A DNA stretch of 10,501 bases from Bacteroides_D sp963546395 (GTDB lineage: Bacteria; Bacteroidota; Bacteroidia; Bacteroidales; CAJPTX01). A program made the translations under genes and the position numbers. Below, in pieces: positions 7,581 to 10,501 of this stretch (position 1 is the stretch's first letter; the number at the start of each line of letters is the position of its first letter). The stretch spans positions 1 to 10,501 of the forward strand of contig CAUUMS010000038.1 of the NCBI GenBank assembly GCA_963546395.1. Direction: 5' to 3'. The notes under the pieces are model-generated. The model saw nothing but the letters and a program-made list of their open reading frames with translations, had not been told where the DNA came from and made no database searches.

Positions 7581-7622
7581 GGGGGTGGCGAGTGGCCAGC
7601 ATGCCATTCGTCACCCCCTTTT
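7581..7622 (+). terminator. Strong intrinsic terminator of the DUF3078 gene
   Basis: The arms at 7581-7596 and 7603-7618 form a 16-bp stem with two G-U pairs and a 6-nt loop CAGCAT, followed directly by TTTT (7619-7622). Stem strength, tail and position 57 bp past the stop codon make this the clearest terminator in the window. It separates the DUF3078 gene from fur. Confidence 0.85.
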
Positions 7623-7687
7623 CACATCCCGAATTCTTTAGCCGGAACCGCTCAGGTAGATTGCGTATAAATTAAAACCATTTTTAG

Positions 7688-7695
7688 TACCTTTG
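7688..7695 (+). promoter_or_regulatory. Bacteroidota -7 box of fur
   Basis: TACCTTTG is a perfect TAnnTTTG. The preceding 30 bp are strongly AT-rich. A TTG at 7661-7663 lies 24 nt upstream, slightly long for a -33 element. Transcription would start near 7699, giving a leader of about 23 nt before ATG 7722. Confidence 0.7.
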
Positions 7696-7698
7696 CCT

Positions 7699-7707
7699 CC
7701 GTTAACC
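7699..7707 (+). repeat. 9-bp repeat CCGTTAACC, copy 1 (fur transcription start)
   Basis: CCGTTAACC overlaps the predicted transcription start of fur. The same 9-mer occurs at 8252-8260 and 8309-8317. The core GTTAAC is palindromic, so a dimeric regulator could bind it, but it does not resemble the classical Fur box. Confidence 0.4.
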
Positions 7708-7721
7708 AACCAGGGGGCGTT

Positions 7722-8231
7722 ATGGTTACAGGCAGCGAGAAGGATAATAGCATACGGGAGACAGTACGCAACATCTTCACCCAGTACCTGTCGGCAAAAG
7801 GGCATCGCAAGACCCCGGAGCGCTTTGCTATCCTCGACGAGATCTACTCGCGAGAGGGGCACTTTGACATTGAAACCCTGTTTATCTTTATGAAAAATAA
7901 AAACTACAGGGTTTCGCGAGCCACTTTGTACAATACCATCGAACTCTTGCAGGACTGTGGACTCGTGGTCAAGCACCAGTTCGGCAAGAATATGGCCCAC
8001 TTCGAGAAGGCCTACGCCTGCCAGCAGCACGATCACCTCATCTGCACCCAGTGCGGCCGACTCATAGAGTTCTGCGATCCCCGGGTGCAAGAGATCCAGG
8101 ACTCAGTCTCCTCCCAAATGCGTTTCAGCGTCCAGCGGCATACGCTCTACTTTTACGGCATCTGCCAGGATTGCCACGAACGGCGCATGCGGGGGCTCGA
8201 TTACCCGACTGAGCCCGAGCTCCCTGCCTGA
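7722..8231 (+). CDS. fur: Fur-family metal-responsive transcriptional regulator
   Basis: This 169-residue dimeric winged-helix repressor controls metal-dependent genes. The DNA-recognition helix is SRATLYNTIELL (65-76). Compared with E. coli Fur, His47, Glu95, His103 and His105 correspond to the regulatory metal site (His33, Glu81, His88, His90), and Glu116 and His140 to Glu108 and His125. Two CxxC pairs, 108/111 and 148/151, would hold the structural zinc. Glu at 95 and 116, where PerR has Asp, favours an iron- or zinc-type regulator over the peroxide sensor PerR; this is inference from a hand alignment. His87 of E. coli Fur is replaced by Gln102. The gene has its own -7 box 26 nt upstream of the ATG. 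Which metal it senses cannot be decided here. Confidence 0.9.
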   Translation: MVTGSEKDNSIRETVRNIFTQYLSAKGHRKTPERFAILDEIYSREGHFDIETLFIFMKNKNYRVSRATLYNTIELLQDCGLVVKHQFGKNMAHFEKAYACQQHDHLICTQCGRLIEFCDPRVQEIQDSVSSQMRFSVQRHTLYFYGICQDCHERRMRGLDYPTEPELPA

Positions 8232-8251
8232 TTCGCCCCGGCCTTCCCTCC

Positions 8252-8317
8252 CCGTTAACCTGTGGCCCGTGCCGCATTGGTTGGGAGCCCAGGGCTGACG
8301 ACAGCCCACCGTTAACC
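8252..8317 (+). repeat. CCGTTAACC copies 2 and 3 flanking a hairpin
   Basis: CCGTTAACC at 8252-8260 and 8309-8317 lie 57 bp apart between fur and purA. Between them, directly before copy 3, is a perfect 6-bp hairpin, GGGCTG (8292-8297) with CAGCCC (8302-8307), loop ACGA. This may end the fur transcript, although no T-run follows. The copies are about 90-150 bp upstream of the purA -7 box. Confidence 0.4.
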
Positions 8318-8383
8318 GCATTCGAACCTCTCGCCCTGCCACGTGGGGCTCCTGTACCTGCGGCCTGGAGGGGACAGCACGGA

Positions 8384-8412
8384 TTGCGCTTCAGCAAGTT
8401 TTGCTACCTTTG
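8384..8412 (+). promoter_or_regulatory. Promoter of purA (-33 TTG and -7 TACCTTTG)
   Basis: TACCTTTG (8405-8412) is a perfect -7 box with a TTG (8384-8386) 18 nt upstream, the best-spaced -33/-7 pair in the window. Transcription should start near 8416, leaving a leader of about 62 nt. It also shows that the in-frame start at 8343 is upstream of the promoter and therefore wrong. Confidence 0.75.
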
Positions 8413-8417
8413 GGGTT

Positions 8418-8475
8418 GGCTTGCCTCTGTGCGTGGGAGGCGCAGCCTTCGATGATCAACCTATTAGGCGTGTAG
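8418..8475 (+). promoter_or_regulatory. purA leader: 5' hairpin plus tiny upstream ORF
   Basis: The leader begins with a two-part hairpin: GGCT (8418-8421) with AGCC (8444-8447), then GCCTC (8423-8427) with GAGGC (8437-8441), around a 9-nt loop. It is followed by a 7-codon frame, ATG 8452 to TAG 8473-8475 (MINLLGV), whose stop is 2 nt before the purA ATG. Such an arrangement could couple or attenuate purA translation, but chance is not excluded for so short a frame. Confidence 0.35.
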
Positions 8476-8477
8476 CG

Positions 8478-9767
8478 ATGCAGCATAGAACTCCAACCTT
8501 AGACGTGCTCCTCGGTTTGCAGTGGGGAGATGAGGGCAAGGGGAAAGTGGTCGATGCCCTGGCACCCCGCTACGACATCGTGGCACGCTTTCAGGGCGGG
8601 CCCAATGCGGGGCACTCCCTCGAGTTCGGTGGGCAACGTTTCGTCCTGCACACCATTCCCAGCGGGATATTTCAGCCCGGCACGCTCAATGTCATCGGTA
8701 ACGGCGTGGTGCTCGACCCCATCACCTTCCACGGGGAGGTGCTCACCCTGCGCGAGCAGGGCGTAGATACCAGGGCGCAGCTCCGCATATCTCGCAAGGC
8801 GCATCTCATACTGCCCACCCACCGGATGCTTGATGCCGTCTCCGAGAAATCCCGTGGAGCCATGCGCATCGGCTCTACCCTCAAGGGCATTGGTCCCACA
8901 TACATCGACAAGACGGGGCGTAACGGCCTACGTGTGGGGGATCTGGAGCGGCCCGACTTCCAGAGCATGTACAAGGCCCTCAAGGCCAAGCACCTCTCGC
9001 AGATCGCCACGCCCCCCGAGGGCTTCGACCTCGATGCCCAGGAGCAGCTCTGGTTCCAGGGGCTAGAGACGCTGCGTGAGCACACATTCGCAAACACAGA
9101 GTACCTCATCAATGAGGCCCTCGACGCTGGCCAGCGTGTGCTAGCTGAGGGGGCCCAGGGCACTATGCTCGATGTGGACTTTGGCTCCTACCCATTCGTC
9201 ACCTCCTCTAGCACCATCAGCGCGGGAGCCTGCCTCGGACTAGGGGTTGCCCCGAATCGCATCGGTCGCATTTATGGTATCTTCAAGGCCTATTGCACCC
9301 GTGTGGGCTCAGGCCCATTCCCCACAGAGCTGCATGATGCCACCGGAGAGGCCCTGCGGACGTATGGGGGGGAATTCGGCGCCACCACGGGGCGACCGCG
9401 CCGCTGTGGTTGGCTCGACATGGTGGCCCTCCGCTATGCCACCATGGTCAATGGGGTTACCCACCTCATCATGACGAAGGCCGACGTGCTCACCCATTTC
9501 GATGAGATCCGTGTGGCCACGCAGTACGCCGGGCACGGCACCACGCAGGAGACGATGCCCTACACCTGGGACGAATCCCTGCAACCGGTCTACAGGACAT
9601 TCCCTGGTTGGCCGGGACAGCTGGATGTCACCACCGCGGACTACGAGCAGCTGCCAGCCTCCATGCGTAGCTACGTGGAATTCGTGGAGCAATCCACCGG
9701 CACCCCGATCTCTATTATCTCGCTAGGGCCCGACCGCACGCAGACGCTGCAACGCGAATCCCTCTGA
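8478..9767 (+). CDS. purA: Adenylosuccinate synthetase
   Basis: This 429-residue cytoplasmic enzyme uses GTP to join IMP and aspartate into adenylosuccinate, the first committed step from IMP to AMP. Signature motifs are all present: LQWGDEGKGK (14-23), GGPNAGHS (40-47), GIGPTYIDKTGRNGLR, EGAQGTMLDVDFGSYPFVTSSST, TTGRPRRCGWLD and MTKADVL. Asp18 and His46 correspond to the catalytic Asp13 and His41 of E. coli PurA. Length is normal for the family. An in-frame start at 8343 would add 45 residues unlike PurA N-termini and lies upstream of the promoter, so ATG 8478 is chosen. Only a weak 5-bp hairpin (9768-9780) follows the stop, so transcription may continue into the next gene. Confidence 0.97.
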   Translation: MQHRTPTLDVLLGLQWGDEGKGKVVDALAPRYDIVARFQGGPNAGHSLEFGGQRFVLHTIPSGIFQPGTLNVIGNGVVLDPITFHGEVLTLREQGVDTRAQLRISRKAHLILPTHRMLDAVSEKSRGAMRIGSTLKGIGPTYIDKTGRNGLRVGDLERPDFQSMYKALKAKHLSQIATPPEGFDLDAQEQLWFQGLETLREHTFANTEYLINEALDAGQRVLAEGAQGTMLDVDFGSYPFVTSSSTISAGACLGLGVAPNRIGRIYGIFKAYCTRVGSGPFPTELHDATGEALRTYGGEFGATTGRPRRCGWLDMVALRYATMVNGVTHLIMTKADVLTHFDEIRVATQYAGHGTTQETMPYTWDESLQPVYRTFPGWPGQLDVTTADYEQLPASMRSYVEFVEQSTGTPISIISLGPDRTQTLQRESL

Positions 9768-9824
9768 GGCTCACTGAGCCCTGCGGGATCTGCCATCGGG
9801 CGCATAGCCCCCTAGCTCTCTGCC

Positions 9825-10277
9825 ATGCAGTTACCCCGCCTGTGCTTCCCAGCCTTCACCCCCCGTTTGCAGCGGCGGGGCTCCCTCGTGTCCATCTACG
9901 ACCCCGTGCGCCGGCTATACGTGCGTCTCACCCCCGAGGAGTGGGTGCGGCAGTCGGTGCTCAACTATCTGGTACAGCATCTGGCCTACCCATTGGGTCT
10001 TATGGCCGTGGAGCAGCTGGTGCGACTCAACGGTATGCCGCAGCGTGCCGACATCATCGCCTACGGCCGCGATGCGAGTCCCTACCTCCTCGTGGAGTGC
10101 AAGGCTCCCAGCGTGCCGCTTAGCCTCGACACGCTCGAGCAGGCGGCTCGTTACAACAGCGTCATGCAGGCCACCTACTACGCCATCACCAACGGCCAAG
10201 CCTGCCACGTCGTCTGCTCAGCCTCACGGCAACCCGTGTTGTGCCAGGATCTCTTCCCCTCTTACCCCTCTCTGTAG
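9825..10277 (+). CDS. Stand-alone type I restriction HsdR N-terminal-like nuclease protein
   Basis: This 150-residue protein matches the HsdR N-terminal (HSDR_N_2-like) PD-(D/E)xK nuclease fold, without the helicase motor of true HsdR subunits. The active-site pattern appears complete: Asp76 in RADII, then Glu91-Cys-Lys93 in YLLVECKAP, then the QxxxY motif Q106-AAR-Y110 found in HsdR and RecB-type nucleases. Upstream, ExxVRQxxLxYL (39-49) and Glu63 fit the family's first helix and the acidic residue on the core. Small single-domain proteins of this type are common in Bacteroidota, and their role is not established. No methylase or specificity gene is visible nearby. The gene starts 57 bp after purA with no -7 box between, so read-through from purA is likely. 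Confidence 0.82.
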   Translation: MQLPRLCFPAFTPRLQRRGSLVSIYDPVRRLYVRLTPEEWVRQSVLNYLVQHLAYPLGLMAVEQLVRLNGMPQRADIIAYGRDASPYLLVECKAPSVPLSLDTLEQAARYNSVMQATYYAITNGQACHVVCSASRQPVLCQDLFPSYPSL

Positions 10278-10312
10278 TCGGCGGGCGAGCCCGGCCTGTG
10301 AGGTATATTCAT

Positions 10313-10320
10313 TAGCTTTG
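10313..10320 (+). promoter_or_regulatory. Bacteroidota -7 box near the right edge
   Basis: TAGCTTTG is a perfect TAnnTTTG in an AT-rich patch 36 bp past the HsdR-N-like gene. No well-spaced -33 TTG is present. Transcription would start near 10324 and run rightwards, implying a plus-strand gene leaving the window. Confidence 0.5.
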
Positions 10321-10382
10321 CAAGCCAGATGGGCGGGTGCACCCCAGCGGGTGCGCAACTCTAGGCCCACGGAAATGCCAGA

Positions 10383-10501
10383 ATGGTTGTAGCGACCGAT
10401 CCTCCAACGCAGTGCTCCATGCAGGCTCAGGGCTTGGGTAGCGAGCGAGAGGTACCTAGGTCGGAGGCCGAGAGCCAGGTCGCCATGCTGGCGAATGAGA
10501 A
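10383..10501 (+). CDS. Possible start of an unknown gene, partial
   Basis: From ATG 10383 a frame stays open for 39 codons to the window edge (begins MVVATDPPTQ). A second in-frame ATG at 10419 is an alternative start. About two thirds of its codons begin with a purine, higher than in the competing open frame on the opposite strand. It lies about 59 nt downstream of the predicted start from the -7 box at 10313. Too little is visible to name a family, and no signal peptide is evident. Confidence 0.35.
   Translation, partial: MVVATDPPTQCSMQAQGLGSEREVPRSEAESQVAMLANE

Noticed and set aside
7640..7700. Classical 19-bp Fur box in the fur promoter
   Set aside because: The AT-rich stretch does not show the expected GATAAT-type inverted hexamers.
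8343..8477. 45-residue N-terminal extension of PurA
   Set aside because: It would start upstream of the -33/-7 promoter and does not match PurA N-termini.

Overview
The window looks like chromosomal DNA from a fairly GC-rich member of the Bacteroidota, probably order Bacteroidales. Four perfect copies of the Bacteroidota -7 promoter box (TAnnTTTG) sit in intergenic DNA or just ahead of gene starts. Shine-Dalgarno sequences are mostly absent. Two outer-membrane families typical of the phylum are present: DUF5686 with an N-terminal carboxypeptidase-regulatory-like domain, and DUF3078. The genus cannot be fixed from sequence alone.

Layout from left to right. Positions 1-268 are a GC-rich non-coding stretch full of hairpins, including a probable terminator. 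A minus-strand gene for a sodium-dependent amino-acid transporter of the NSS/SNF family follows (269-1600). A non-coding divergent promoter region of about 400 bp separates it from a plus-strand cluster: an M16 zinc peptidase (2000-3262), a COMT-like O-methyltransferase only 4 bp downstream (3267-3917), and a large DUF5686 outer-membrane protein (3983-6403). After a 224-bp gap comes a DUF3078 outer-membrane beta-barrel protein (6628-7524), closed by a strong intrinsic terminator at 7581-7622. Next are a Fur-family regulator (7722-8231) and adenylosuccinate synthetase purA (8478-9767), each with its own -7 box. A small stand-alone HsdR-N-type PD-(D/E)xK nuclease-like protein (9825-10277) follows purA. 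At the right edge a fourth -7 box precedes a short open frame that runs out of the window.

Functionally this is mostly core-genome material: nutrient uptake, proteolysis, envelope assembly, metal-responsive regulation and purine synthesis. I see no insertion sequence, integrase, CRISPR array, tRNA or rRNA, and no clear new multi-gene system. The points most worth a second look are regulatory: a near-leaderless M16 start, a purA leader with a hairpin and a tiny upstream ORF, a 9-bp repeat found three times around fur, the hairpin-rich left end, and the solitary restriction-type nuclease domain with all its active-site motifs intact.
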